A DNA stretch of 45,311 bases, taken from NCBI GenBank assembly GCA_025766275.1, contig JAFKAC010000250.1, forward strand, positions 1 through 45,311, written 5' to 3'. The position numbers were made by a program, and so were the translations under genes. A model generated the notes under the pieces. It was not told where the DNA came from, did not search any database, and saw only the letters and a list, made by a program, of their open reading frames with translations. The stretch comes from Lactarius indigo. Taxonomy: Eukaryota; Basidiomycota; Agaricomycetes; Russulales; Russulaceae. Below are positions 1 to 11,205 of the stretch, one piece after another. How positions within the stretch are numbered: position 1 is the first letter of the stretch; each line of letters opens with the position of its first letter.

Positions 1-3000
1 AAGGTGTCCAACACGGCCATCCTCAGTTCGTTATTCGAAGACGTTAGTACGCGCACAAGAGGGTGGATAATTCGTGACGCATGGTCCGAGAAGTTAACGC
101 GACTTGAAAGCCCGTCAATCGTAACGATCGCACGTTTGCGCAGCGGCGTCGACGCATCGAGTCGCTCATACGTTTTCACAATGATTGGAATGACAAGGTG
201 TAAGTACTCCTCGATGTTTGAACCAAACGTCAAAAACGCGTCAAACACCTTGATTTGCGTTGCGGACCGTTTGTCATTCAATTCTCCGTCAAACACTTTC
301 AAGATCAGCGGCAAGATCGTCGGAAGGAACGGTCTGAATTCCGCATCCAAGGCCTTCCCAAGCGATTCAATAAGTGAAACAAGAGGAAGTTGCAGCGATT
401 GGTTTTCCCAAAGGTCCGTCACGAGCCCGAAGATGTCGGGCATGTACTTGCGGACGTGCTGCTTGATGATGCCGATAAGGATAGCGAGCTGCTGTAAGTG
501 AAACTCTTGTAAGCGCGCGGCGGAACTACGAGTCACGGCGGCGAACGCCGGAATAATCTAGACGGGTTGCGAGTCGGTTTGCCTCTTCGCGTAACGAAAT
601 GTGCGCACCTGTGGCAAGAATGTCACGCATTTGAGGCCTTGAGTCTTGAATATCGACATTATGGCTTCAATCACGGTGTGATGCTGGCTGCTCAAGGACT
701 GGTCCTTTAAAATGCCGAGTAGTGCGTTGATGACAACTGTCTGATAGTAGTCGTCAGATGCCGAAGATGTTGTATGAGTGAGATTAATCGCGGCCGCGGT
801 AGGCGTCTGCGACTCGTTCGATTCCTCGTCGGGCCTCGTCTGCGATGGTGGTCATCCGTCTAATTCTCCGTCATAGGCGGCGTGACATACCTTTCTTCTA
901 TAAGGATCTAACGCGCCAATGATTCCAAGGACCTTGATCACCTCCCGTCGCACCGACGGATTCGGTTCGCTCTTCAGAATTCGACCAAAGATCTGCAGCA
1001 GCTGGGGATACTCTACTAGCGGCTGTATAACAAATCCTGTGCTCGAACAAACCTGCCCCAGCGCGTGCAGTGCAGCGTCGCGCTTCACAATGCTCGAGTC
1101 CGCGAGCTTCGAGAGGATGATGTCCATTAACTCGGGAACGTGTGGAGTCACGTCCTCGCCACCAACACACGTCAGCTCGCCAAGACACATCAACACGTTG
1201 GCGGCAACAGTCGAATTGGGATCACCGGCTTTCTGTAGGAGCACGCGCAGCATCGGCAGCGCATATGGTTTAATTAGGCGCTGCGTCGCGCTTACGAGGA
1301 GCGTCAATAACCTGGTACAATCTTCGCGACTGCGCCTATTGACTTTTCGGTCATAGGATAAGACAGATTCAAGGATCGAGGCTCACGTGACAGTCGAGTA
1401 TTCGAGCTCGGTGAGCAGCTGGATAAGCGACTTGCGAAGAGAAGGCATGACATAAGCCGGGTTGTGTAAGGCAAGACGTCCAATAAGGCCGACTGCAGTC
1501 TCGCGGTTCTCAAAGATCTCGTCGTTGAGTGCTATAAAGAGGGAGCGGACATTCTCTGCTTGGGCGAGGTGCTTATCGAATTGTTCGTGTAGGTTTGTTA
1601 GGACAGCTTGTCGGATTGCAGCGTCTGAATATGAGAGATTAGCCAACCCCGCGAAACCACTTAGAACTGAATACGACAAACCTGGATCGGCAATGCCCAC
1701 TGTAAGGAGCTTATCGATGACGTCGCTGATGACCTCGATGGAGTTATTGCTTCCCTGGAAGCAGATAGGGTCACGCCTGAAGACGCTGCAGCATGTCAGC
1801 GCTGCGGCCTTTCGCACTTCAGGGTAGTCCTCTTCGAGGAACGGGAGTGCACAGTTGCGAACGAACTCGTTTAGTACGTGGCCTGTGAAGTTGGCAAACA
1901 CCTCAGTAACGCACTGAAAAGTGAAAGTGCTTAATGTCATACCACTAAAGTCGAATTCGCCGAGGATGGTGAGTGCCAAAGTGATGAGCTCGGGGCTTTT
2001 CGTCGTGCCAGCGCTCTGGTAGTCTGGTGAACAATTGTTCGGGTTCAGAAAGATGCGCCGTACCTGAGATGTGTTGAGGTCGCGGGAAATAGTAGAAACA
2101 TTGCCCCTGATAAGAGCTGGTGGTGCACCAAGGGGCTTATACGGTTTGTCGCTGAGGATCATCGACAGCATGTCCAGGAGCCGATCTGGAGCTCGAAGTT
2201 AGGTCTCCAAATATGAGAAAGCGAGCACAAGCCTACCTTGTATGGTCTTCAAGAGAGGCGGAATATTCTTAGCGATTTCAATCAGAGCGTGATGAAGAGG
2301 TGCGCTCAGTCCGCATGCGAACATCAAGTCCAACTGGTCGTGTAAGAGCTTTGTCAAGTTAGGACCAACGGCGGCAGCCAGCATGCCGACGCATTGAAAC
2401 ATAGGTTCCTCAGGAGGCGCCTTCTTCCTAACATAAAATGAGAAAAGAGCTAACGAGGCTGTGGATCCATGCATCCTACCCTCTGTTCTGCAGGCCAAGC
2501 TTAACTTGCTGCATGATTGAGTCCAGGAACGGCTTCATATCACTACCGACAGCCTTTGCCACGTGCCCAATAGCGACGAATGCTTCAACAGAATGAGTGA
2601 CAGAGGAAGTAGAGGAGTAGTAGGTCGAGCGCACCGAACTCTCGATCGCTCGATTTACCGAGAAGGGTCAAAAGATGACCCATCGCTTTATGAAGGAAGT
2701 GTTCGCTGAACGTCTGAGTGTCGTACACGGCGAGCGTAGGGATAAGTGTGATGACCATCTTCCGTACGAAAGGGTCGCGTGATGTCCTGAAGCGCAAGAT
2801 ACTCTCTGCTGTGTCCATGAAATTCTCGCGCATGAACTACATCGACCGGGTTATTGAAAAAATATCAGACGGTGGATGAACTCACCATCCCGCCATGAAG
2901 TAGAAGCTCGCGATATGTAAGCAATGCACCATGAATGATTTCTGGTTGACTCATTTTGAGCCCAGCCTGCGCGTCAGCTAGGATCTTCGCGAGATGAGTG

Positions 3001-3779
3001 GTCCTCCCTTGTCGCTCCCTCTGAGCAATGATCTCGAGACAAGCCGCGAGGAGTTCAGCTGCACCCTCTCTGACAATCACGCGTGGGTCTCGAATAGGCA
3101 TAAGGATTTTATCGAAGACGAGGTCAATGTGTGAATGAAAGTAGACGGGGCTGTTTCGAGCGAGCTCTTTCAGGATGAGCACACCGGCGTACCGGCCTGG
3201 CTCTTGTTTGTCGCCTTGCAACAAGCCGATGGCAGCAGGCACCTCAAAGTCCATGAAATGCTCTCCAAAAGCTGCGCCGCCAATCTCTGCGATCTGTCCG
3301 AGTGTCTTGGAGGCAGCCAGCATGATGTTGAGGTCTCCATTAGGTAAAAGAGACTTGACATAATTGTAGAAGCGGAAAAGATTGTGTTTGAACTCGATTG
3401 TCTCTTCGCCGTCCACATCAAGAAGGTGGTCTAGGACGATCAGAGTTCGCAAGTCGCGTCATAAGAGAAGATGCACACCGATGGCGAGAATGCCCCCCAA
3501 TTTATCGTGACTGTGAGGGCTATGTACGAGATCGAATAGCCTTTGGTTTATTGAATCTTCCCATAGCTTCGTCGCGGCATCTGAGGACATTTCGACCACC
3601 TTTGTGGCAACCTGAGGACGGTCTCCGTTAAGCGCAGACAGTTTGTCAGTAGCAGGATGACGCACATATCGTCGTAATTCGAGAGCGGATTGGAGACGTG
3701 TCTCTGGACTCTTGTTCCTAAGACCGAGAAAGATGGTATTGAGTGTGTCAGTCTGCTGGGAGACAGACGGTGTTGCCAT
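1..3779 (-). CDS. TOR kinase, copy A (N-terminal HEAT region, continues past window start)
   Basis: This is a second copy of the TOR N-terminus; the gene reads from 3779 down to base 1 and continues outside the window. The ATG at 3779 opens with [14 protein letters not shown], as in the full copy at 22439. Every exon of the full copy over this span has a counterpart here: an exon at 3779-3479, a 48-nt intron 3478-3431, an exon to about 2886, and so on. The exons carry the helical HEAT-repeat scaffold that in TOR complexes binds Raptor/Rictor-type partners. I found no frameshift or in-frame stop in exonic sequence; the stops between open stretches fall inside conserved introns. Exon 2 (about 545 nt) differs from copy B at about seven sites, all synonymous. 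The FAT, FRB and kinase regions would lie to the left, so whether this copy is full length cannot be seen. Alternatives are a truncated paralogue or a misplaced allele from a heterozygous assembly. Confidence 0.85.
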
Positions 3780-3930
3780 TGTCGACAACAGCGGACTCGG
3801 AGAGGTGACGATGTGCTGTAATTAGTAATGACAAATTCAGTTCTTCTTATGGCACGTGCCAATCTATCTGACTATGATAGGCGTCGACTTTGTCGACTGT
3901 AACCTTGCTCCAACGTTCATGCATGTTGAC
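3780..3930 (-). promoter_or_regulatory. Proximal upstream region of TOR copy A with palindromic E-box
   Basis: This segment aligns with 22440-22570 upstream of copy B, but more loosely than the coding DNA does. It contains a 12-bp palindrome centred on CACGTG (TGGCACGTGCCA, 3850-3861), the type of site bound by bHLH factors. Copy B has a matching palindrome at 22500-22511. Homology to the copy B upstream region stops near 3930 and resumes near 12630. Confidence 0.6.
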
Positions 3931-4990
3931 AAAAGTCTTGCCTATACGTGGCTGATCCGTTCGCAGTGACGTTTGTTCTTTTTTTTTTGTGCGTATGCCT
4001 TCCATTTTTTTCATCTCTCGTTTCATGTTCTCGTTCACCATCATGGCATCCGATCTTGGGGCTTGTCGATCCACATTGTTACTCTCTGATATGTACAATG
4101 CCAGTCCTGCTTTTTTGTCTACCGTTAGACGGGAGTCGGACCGCTTCGGCAAAGTGTTAGCTGAAACTAGGACGAGAGGTATCGTTATCGCTGCGGCTGT
4201 GGGGCGGGTCCTACCTACTCAACTGGATTGTGGGCCTCAAGGCAATTACTCAAATCAAGACACGGGCTTTGGGTCTTTCAAGACGTCAAAGTTCCAGTTA
4301 CAGATTGGCAAGCCGTTTGGTACTTGTCCCGAGGACAACTACGATATCATTGTCGATGGTCTTTCCAAGCTTCAACAGCGCACCGCTATTGCCTCCTCGC
4401 GACAGAATCTTCCTGTTCAAATGGAACAGAGATGAATGTGCGCTTCGCACGAGGTGTTTTTCAAGAGTGCGTTGTTTTATGGCCTATAACTTGAACGGTA
4501 CTTACCTTTTTTTTTTTAGCAAAGAAAGAAGACGTTGTCAGTTAGAGGAACTTCCTCTGACGTGCGTGTTCCATGTGCAGATACAGAGAACGGTGAAGGC
4601 GACGATCTGGAGACAGAGAATTGGCCTGTCCCTCCAGAGCTCCGTGCAGAGCTAGACGAACTGAAACACGACCACCGTGTTGTTCCCCTTCACATTTTCA
4701 AGTCTTCGGAATTTGTCGAGCCTGACGCGGTTAACGGCGCACTGCTTGACTCATTGGTCGAGATTCACTCTGTGTTACACCATTACTATTTCAGTAAGAC
4801 TCTTTCAATGCGTCCATCGAACAAGTCGTCATACTGCAGTCCGGGGTGGCTTTACCAAATCCACCTTACAAGCGTCCACACTATCAAACTGGGTCAGTCT
4901 CTTGGCACTCCGGAGTTCTCTTCGATGAGAGGTGCCTTCTGAGCGAATTGTTTGGCACGGCCAGAGAACGGTCTGTCAATGGCGGTAAGT
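3931..4990 (+). other. Unrecognised coding remnants on the plus strand
   Basis: Several short open stretches on the plus strand look protein-like but do not make one continuous gene. One runs through about 4535-4790 (PPELRAELDELKHDHRVVPL, then FVEPDAVNGALLDSLVEIHS). It appears to continue after a one-base frame change or small intron near 4800 as FNASIEQVVILQSGVALP and PPYKRPHYQTG. Earlier stretches at about 4040-4435 are in other frames. Poly-T runs at 3978-3988 and 4507-4518 interrupt the region. I do not recognise the family. It lies between the TOR A upstream region and a Helitron fragment on the opposite strand, so a captured gene fragment or an old transposon-associated ORF are both possible. 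Confidence 0.35.
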
Positions 4991-6900
4991 ATATCATCTT
5001 CTGTTAGGAGATCGTTAAACGGTTCCGCGTTATGAGCTGTTATAACTGCAGTGTTGAGAACCGCATCCAGTTCTGTGTCAAGAAACATGCTGTCATTGTC
5101 GACAGTGGTATGGATTGTGTCTTCCCCGCTCGTTGTGCGTGCTCTCACGCTGTCGGAACACTGATGGAAAAATTCGATGTTAGCAACAGTAGAGTGTACA
5201 CCTTCGGATGCGTCGGACATAAATTCGTTGAATGCATTATCTGAACGTTTCGTGGTCTTTTTTAAGAGTAGTAAGAGACCCCCACAGTTTTAGCAACGCA
5301 AGCATAGAGGCTTCAGTTAGGCCGTTCTCTGTCGCTTTGTCTCTTTTCGAAAACCATTGACCAGGGAAGGATGGCATTGTCTCATGACCGGCGAATCTGA
5401 CGATTCGACAGCAACCCTCCCTGTTAGTTCCGGCATGGTAAGGTACTCGCATATTGGGCGTAGGGCCACACTTTTCGTTTTCGGTTTCAAATGGGCACTG
5501 TCGTACGTCCCAAGGAAGAAGTCAAGGTACGACCATTATTCCAACGCATCTCCACAGTCAACGTATTCTCGAATTTGATCTTTCAGACGGAGTTTACCAT
5601 CAACAATCTCCACGTTCACTACGTCTTCCTGTCCCAAAAAAAACCAAAAAGTTTAATTTACAGATTGCAGACAAAAGTAAGTTAGTTTTGCGAACCTGTC
5701 CAATGGGCACTTCTTGTGATGCAGAAGGCGTGGCGGGATCGACGTCAACTGAATGAGGAGGACTAAGGGGAGATAAGTATTCAAACAGTCGTTCATTGCA
5801 AGGTTTTGATATATTCACCAGCTTTTGTTTTCTATGGGATATGTCTTCGTCAACAATTTAACTACCGAATACCAGTGGGTCATTTCGAGATGATGGGAAG
5901 CGAAACAGCCTCCCCATCCTATGAGATAACAAACTACTTCAGTTGCGCTCAGTTCCTGTTGTCAGCTTAAAGAGTTGGCGCATTGTTGAATTAGTTTTTT
6001 GTGGATGGCTGTCAAAGTTGCCATTCTCCGTTCATTTGATTGGTGATATGCCAACGTCTTCGCCAACAAGGCGGAAATATTGGAGGAGTCTCATGGTTTC
6101 TTGGCGACGTAATGGGTAATGTACCATATAATATCTTTGGTTTCAATTCCATTTGTGATGTGTTTGATATTGTGATTCGCGGGAACGGCTTGAAGAATGG
6201 CAGGGCACCAGTTGTTCAAAAAAACTGTACGTCCTCTTCAGACCCCATTTTCTGTGTTCATCAACCCAGTCGTCGGCCACAAGAGGGAAAGGAGCCCGTC
6301 GTTTACACACCACGCAAGAGTTGACGATTTTGATGCACTGGCATGCCCGAGTACACTGATGCACTTGTACCATTCTTGCAATTGGCTTTTCAGTGTTAGC
6401 ACAAGATGCTTCATATTCGGGTGTTCAAGGATCGACCAGATGGGAGAAAGCAACAGCACGTTCATGGGGAACGGCTAAGAGGCAACTCCTGGGACATCTG
6501 GAATGTGTGCATGTATGTTGACGGATATGAAGTGTTTGATTGTGTCTCTAAATTCGTTGTTTGATAATTGTTCCTTCATCACATCAGCCTTGAGAGAACC
6601 AGACAGCCAGAGTATTATGTGCAGGTGAAGAGCTCCTCTTCCCTGCGCTTTGACTGTGCTGACAAAGGCGGCGATTTGACCTAACACGCCTGTTTCCCTC
6701 TGTACCGGGAGTGTGTGAGAAACCTCTGATGCCAAGTAATAAGTTGAGGACAGCATTTACTGTTAGACGGAAGAAAAGGCAGGTGGCATATGGGTCTAAC
6801 GCAATAGTAGCATCGGAGGGACGACGTTCTGTTGTGCAAAATGTATCAAGGTCTGTCTTCACCACACAAGACTTGCGCTGTCGGGTCTTGTGTGTTGGCT
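4894..6900 (-). pseudogene. Degenerate Helitron RepHel fragment (Helitron-like N domain)
   Basis: Read on the minus strand, successive frames spell pieces of a fungal Helitron Rep protein in the right order. First comes TDLDTF with RRPSDATIALDPYATC (about 6865-6780). Next is the rolling-circle replicase core QGRGALHLHIILW (about 6640-6600), whose HLH corresponds to the HUH metal-binding motif. Then follow the Cys-rich stretch CTRACQCIKIVNSCVVCK (about 6350-6300), MGWGGCFASHHLEMTHWYS (about 5930-5870) and HETMPSFPGQWFSKRDK (about 5390-5330), ending with an acidic tail to 4894. The frame changes many times and several stops intervene, so it is not functional. No Walker A helicase motif was found, so the helicase half is missing or was deleted. 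The family call is confident; exact limits are not. Confidence 0.75.
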
Positions 6901-7480
6901 AGATTAATTGTAAGCCAGATCGGTGGATAATTCTTTTAACACAGGTTCCCCATATGAGAGACTGGATCTTTATGTGGGATTCGTCCAAGGCTGACTAATT
7001 CTGTTCACAATATCACAGCGCATTTCAGCACAGTTTGTATATGTTTACTACTCAGTTGTTCTTGTTTATATGCGTGACTGCACGAAAAGCCTACATCATA
7101 TGTCTTTGCGAGACGCTACTTGGCTCTCGTTTTGGTGTGGGTTCTGTGGTCACTCGTGGGTAACTGGTGAGAGAAGGAGGGGTGAATAGCACGCGACACG
7201 GAACGCTGGCGAAGGGAAAAGGGTGTGCGATTGTTTATTCGGTTTTATGAAACATCGAAGGGGTATCTAATATATCTGGGAGGCAGGTGCATAGAGGATG
7301 GGCGAAAGCGCGAAGCGCTTCACGATCGAAAATGAGCACCGGTGGCCGAGGCGAGGTCGCGACACCCAATCTGTTAGGAATCGATGACGCGGCGAGTGAG
7401 ACTCGGTACCCCCTGTTTAGGAAGAGATGGCATGGCATTGCTTACCCTGTATACGATATTTGTGATGCGAGGATCCGCCT
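6901..7480. other. Non-coding stretch between Helitron fragment and YR retroelement ORFs
   Basis: No convincing gene is seen here. The part above about 7150 is probably the 3' untranslated end of the retroelement, which reads leftward. It contains a small perfect hairpin (AAGCGC-GAA-GCGCTT, about 7307-7321). I could not find a clear terminal repeat that would mark the end of either element. Confidence 0.4.
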
Positions 7481-8650
7481 CTAGCGCACTGGGGGCATGG
7501 CATAACGTATGAAGGCCTCATGCACCTCCGGGACGTCTTGAATATATGGGGCGATGATAACCGCATGCTTTCTTAAGTAAAGTAAAAAGGAGTCCCCCGC
7601 CCAGCGGCCCTTGGCTTTCATAACGTCGAAAGGGACGCCTCGAAGGAGATATTCAAGTGTCGAGCCAATCCGAATGCCGTGCCCTTGCAGTGGCTCAAGG
7701 CCGGCCGCGCGAGCGGCTTTACCAATCCTCTCCAGGAATTTTGACTTGGTGAGGGGGCGACGCGTGTTTTTGGCTCGGTACGCGAATAGGTGTGATGCCT
7801 CGGGGGGTTGATTTATGCTTAGATGGTTTTGCAGGGCCGCCGAGGGATCCGTCTCCCCCGTCTGCGTCGCCCAGTATACGTCCTCTCCGTCCCTGCCCGC
7901 GGCTTTTGTTGAAGGGAGGTGCAAGACGGTCACCTTGTTTCCACCGCGGTCCTGCTCGTATGAAAGATTTTGGATAGTGATGTGTGTGTTGGGGCGAAAG
8001 CTCTCCAAAGTGCGTACTGTGAATTCCCCGAGTCTAGCCGAAGCGTAGAAACACGTGGACAAGCACGCGAAAACGGCTGCGTCGAGGGGGTCATCCATGG
8101 CCAGGTCTCGCTTAATCGCCGCAATAAAGTCGGGAGTGTAAGGGCGACGAGCTTTTCTTTTCGAGGTGTTTGGTGTGAGCTTGTTTGCGGCCCGCAGCAT
8201 GGTGTCCATTTCGTTTTTATCGAGTATCCACGGGATGCTGTGTAGGATATGCCAGGCTCGCACGCCGTTCAGGTAGTTAGAAATGGTTTTGCCCGAATAC
8301 GCAGCCGCCATGTGGGCCACGAAGGCCGAGAGCAGGGGCTGAGCTGCTGGGGCCCTCTCGGGCTCAGGGACTCCCTTGTCGTCGCAGAAACAATGCCACA
8401 TCAATAGGCCGGATCCGTAAGCCTCGCGCGTGTCCTCTTCCCATGCGTGCACCATTGTGTTTTTGACACGTTCTCGCTCCTCTGCGCCGATGACTGGGGC
8501 GTCCGGGGGCAAAAGCTGGCCGCTGGCGGGGGTCCACAGCCTCAAGCGATTCTTGGCGAGGCAATGCGGGTGGAGTGAAGAGGGGAGAGGGGTGAGAGAA
8601 GCTGGGTAGGGGGCCGGCTTTTTGTGAGACGTGGTCACGGTGGGAGGGAT
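7481..8650 (-). CDS. Tyrosine recombinase (integrase) of the YR retroelement
   Basis: This is the site-specific recombinase that would insert the circular cDNA. It starts near 8650, with a usable ATG in this frame near 8455 (MVHAWEEDTREAYGS). An N-terminal core-binding helical region (LLSAFVAHMAAAYSGKTISN) precedes the catalytic domain. The catalytic signature is present: an Arg in SARLGEF, then HGIRIGSTLEYLLRG giving the H-x-x-R pair, and GRWAGDSFLLYLR carrying the Tyr nucleophile. The C-terminus is AFIRYAMPPVR. The reading frame is unbroken and extends open far upstream through the RT region in a different frame from RT. That upstream part has an unnatural Arg/Ser/Pro-rich composition and I regard it as a shadow. 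The domain looks intact. Confidence 0.88.
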   Translation of the reverse strand: MPPTVTTSHKKPAPYPASLTPLPSSLHPHCLAKNRLRLWTPASGQLLPPDAPVIGAEERERVKNTMVHAWEEDTREAYGSGLLMWHCFCDDKGVPEPERAPAAQPLLSAFVAHMAAAYSGKTISNYLNGVRAWHILHSIPWILDKNEMDTMLRAANKLTPNTSKRKARRPYTPDFIAAIKRDLAMDDPLDAAVFACLSTCFYASARLGEFTVRTLESFRPNTHITIQNLSYEQDRGGNKVTVLHLPSTKAAGRDGEDVYWATQTGETDPSAALQNHLSINQPPEASHLFAYRAKNTRRPLTKSKFLERIGKAARAAGLEPLQGHGIRIGSTLEYLLRGVPFDVMKAKGRWAGDSFLLYLRKHAVIIAPYIQDVPEVHEAFIRYAMPPVR

Positions 8651-8699
8651 GGTGACATGGCGCGGCCTCGTGTTGAGGGGCTTTTGCCGTTTGGTGTTT

Positions 8700-10643
8700 T
8701 CAGCGCTTGCGTTCGGCTGAAAGTCCTCGGGGCCGCGTTTTTGGGTCAGCCAACTTAGAACGGCTTCCCTCGTCAAATTGCGCAGGGTGGGTGTCGACAA
8801 GGAAGGGTCTAACCTCCTCAGGGACAGTGATGTGTCCGAGTAAGAGACTCGAAGCGGGGTAGTGACCCCTTGAGGGGGCGTCGGCAGGGTTTTGTGCGCT
8901 CGGAACGTATCTCGTGTGAATGATTCTATCGCGATCTTCTGATAGCTTGAGGATGCGGCGGAAGACGCAGTTTGTTGGCTTGTTGGCGCTGGATCGTTTC
9001 CACCATCCTTCGATGACGCCGCGGTTGTCCCCATAGACTCTAATGTGCTCACCCTTGCTTGAAAAAGTGCATAGCCCGATGATGAGAAGCTCAAAACTGA
9101 TCGCCTCCGCCCACTGGATGTCTCGTCCCTGAGATTTCCATCCTGGGGCCAGGCACCAAGCCCTCCATCTGGGGCCAATTGTGATTGCAACCCCGAAGCC
9201 TGAACTCGCATCAGAGTAGGCGTCGTAATTGACGAGGGGTTTTGGACCTGGGATGGGTCTGGAGATCTCGGGCTGACTGAGCCGTTGCATCCACCATTTA
9301 AGGTCGCTCTGATTGTCCCGGGGTGGGGTGCGAGGTACGAATGGACTGTTATTACATGAGGCCAACATGGCCTCCATGTTGGTGAGGTATGCGCGCCCAG
9401 CCGGGATGACCAGCGACGCGTGGTGCAGCTTGCCGTACAGCCTCTGGGTTTCGAGGAGATTATGGGTGCGTTTCTCTTCCCACTCTGCGATGGCCGCAAG
9501 ATATTTAATCCTCTTCTTTTCGAGGAGATAGACGGTACGTGTGCGCAGATCCCAACGCAGCCCAAGGTATGGTACCTCCGAGGCGAACGGGACGGTCTTG
9601 GAGGCTTCCCATTGGATGCCGAGAAGCGCTGAGAGCGCATCGATGTCGGTATCAGCGTATGCGAACTCTTGGTCCGATTCGGGGCGTGGGGAAAGGCTGG
9701 CCAGGTCCTGAAGGGTAGCGGCGCAGTCCTCGTTGAACTCCTCTGGTGAGTCATCCGGTAGGTTTTTGCCTTTGTACCATAGGCGGCTGCCGTCCTGTAT
9801 GCGGCCCCCCTGGGCAAGGATTTCGCGGTGCCACTCGACGCGCCGCGCATTGTAGTCGCATAAATGAATGCGCGGGAGCCTAAAGAAGATGTGGTCATCG
9901 ACCCATTTTGACAATGGGCCAATGCCGTTCCCGCGGAATATGTCCGCGCCGGCATCTGCAACCCTTCTGTATACACCTCTGGCTGAAGTGAGGCCGAAGT
10001 TGTTGCAGGTGTTGAGCGCGAACTCGTCTTCCGCCTGCAGGCGGACGACGAGACCGGGCCATTGGGACGGGGCGGCAGGAACGGTCCTATAGGCCTCCGC
10101 GACGTCTCGTACCGAGGCCTGGGAGCCAGGGGGGAGACGCGAGATGAGAAGAGCGACGGCTGCGAAGGTACCCCAGGTGCATGGGAAATCGTCGCTCTCA
10201 ACGCGGGAATTAATGGAGGCCATGCCGGGCAGCGGATTGTGGGGGTGCGAGAAATTGTGCACCGCTCAGAATTTTCCGGGTTTGGCTGTCTTGGGGACCA
10301 AGGATAGGGGGGAGGACTGAAAAGGGCCGATGTTGGCCTCCAGTTGTGCGCGCGAGAAGGGCCCAATGTAATGGCCTGTCGCGAATTCATGTTCCGTGAT
10401 GAGCTTATATACAGGCAGAAGATTCTTGATAGAAGGGTGATTAGGGGGAATGTATGTGCGCGAGATTTCTGGGATCCCGAGATCGAAGCCGGTAGCGAAG
10501 CCAGTAGCGAAGCCTTGGATGAGCGTCGGGTACTTGGCCTGCAGATTAAGCCGCGCGAGCTCTGCCATCCAAGACTCTCGCCTGTACGGGGATAGGGCCT
10601 CAAGCTTTCTCTGCTCGAGGACAAGCTTGGGCGCCGTGGTCCG
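8700..10643 (-). pseudogene. Reverse transcriptase and RNase H of the YR retroelement, one in-frame stop
   Basis: This is the polymerase that would copy the element RNA to DNA. RT motifs in order: GPFQSSPLSLVPK, then VHNFSHPHNPLPG, DVAEAYRTVP (first catalytic Asp), FGLTSARGVYRRVAD, and WVDDHIFF (the Y/WVDD catalytic pair). RNase H follows, with NYDAYSDASSGFG, the Glu in WAEAISFEL, YGDNRGVIEG and NPADAPSRG. A single TGA at 10268-10266 falls between GKF and AVHNF, exactly where relatives carry Arg, so a CGA-to-TGA transition is the likely cause. Both sides are in the same frame and otherwise open, so decay is recent. An in-frame GFATGFATGF repeat near 10510-10485 looks like a 12-nt tandem duplication. 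The RNase H end at 8700 adjoins the recombinase in another frame. Confidence 0.88.
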
Positions 10644-11205
10644 ATTTTCCGCAGCCGGAGCATTTGTGACGCTCGGGGTGACTGGCCGAAGCGCACCCTC
10701 TGGAGACTTGCCAGTCGAAGCAGAGCGGGAGACCGTCTGCTGTGACAAGCCTCCCCTGATCGTTTTTTCTGGGGGCGCTCGCTGATCCGTCCCATATCTT
10801 CTGTGCTCTGCATTTGGAGAACGTGTGTTCGTGGCGCCCGAGGCAAATTGCGCAGACTCCCCCACGCGGGCCTGCGCCGGACTGAAAAAACTCAGGGTCG
10901 TCCCGCCAAGGACGCCGGGGGGTCTCTTGAGCACGCTTTTCTGGGCGATAAGGAGGCGAACTCCGGTTTGGGTGGGGCGAGCGTGAGCGAGCGCGTTTCC
11001 TCGGTGACTCGCGTCGATGAGGGGAGGAGGAGCGGCGTCGATTGTGGCGGCGCTGGCCCCGATCGCAGGAACGCCTGGAGGAGGAGTGTGCCGCCTCGGA
11101 TTCCCAATCAGACTGCGCCTTGTCGATCTGAGCGACGGCGAAGCGAGGGGGTAATCGATGGCAGATGGCAGTGGCAAATGGCAAATAGCGTGTGGCAAAT
11201 GGCAA
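10600..11205 (-). CDS. Zinc-knuckle nucleocapsid-like ORF of the YR retroelement
   Basis: About 200 residues. An Arg/Ser-rich basic central part (RRRSSSPHRRESPRKRARSR) is followed by Cys/His clusters: CAICLGRHEHTFSKC, a spaced C-H cluster, and CSGCGKSDHGAQAC, which fits the CX2CX4HX4C zinc knuckle. Such modules bind element RNA during packaging. The ORF overlaps the start of the RT frame by about 40 nt in a different frame, so RT could be reached by frameshifting or re-initiation. The N-terminus is low complexity because it spans a TGGCAAA-type repeat, so the true start is uncertain. Confidence 0.7.
   Translation of the reverse strand: MPFATRYLPFATAICHRLPPRFAVAQIDKAQSDWESEAAHSSSRRSCDRGQRRHNRRRSSSPHRRESPRKRARSRSPHPNRSSPPYRPEKRAQETPRRPWRDDPEFFQSGAGPRGGVCAICLGRHEHTFSKCRAQKIWDGSASAPRKNDQGRLVTADGLPLCFDWQVSRGCASASHPERHKCSGCGKSDHGAQACPRAEKA

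Noticed and set aside
6475..6865. Plus-strand ORFs overlapping the Helitron region as host genes
   Set aside because: The minus strand carries ordered Helitron Rep motifs; the plus-strand frames have no recognisable content.
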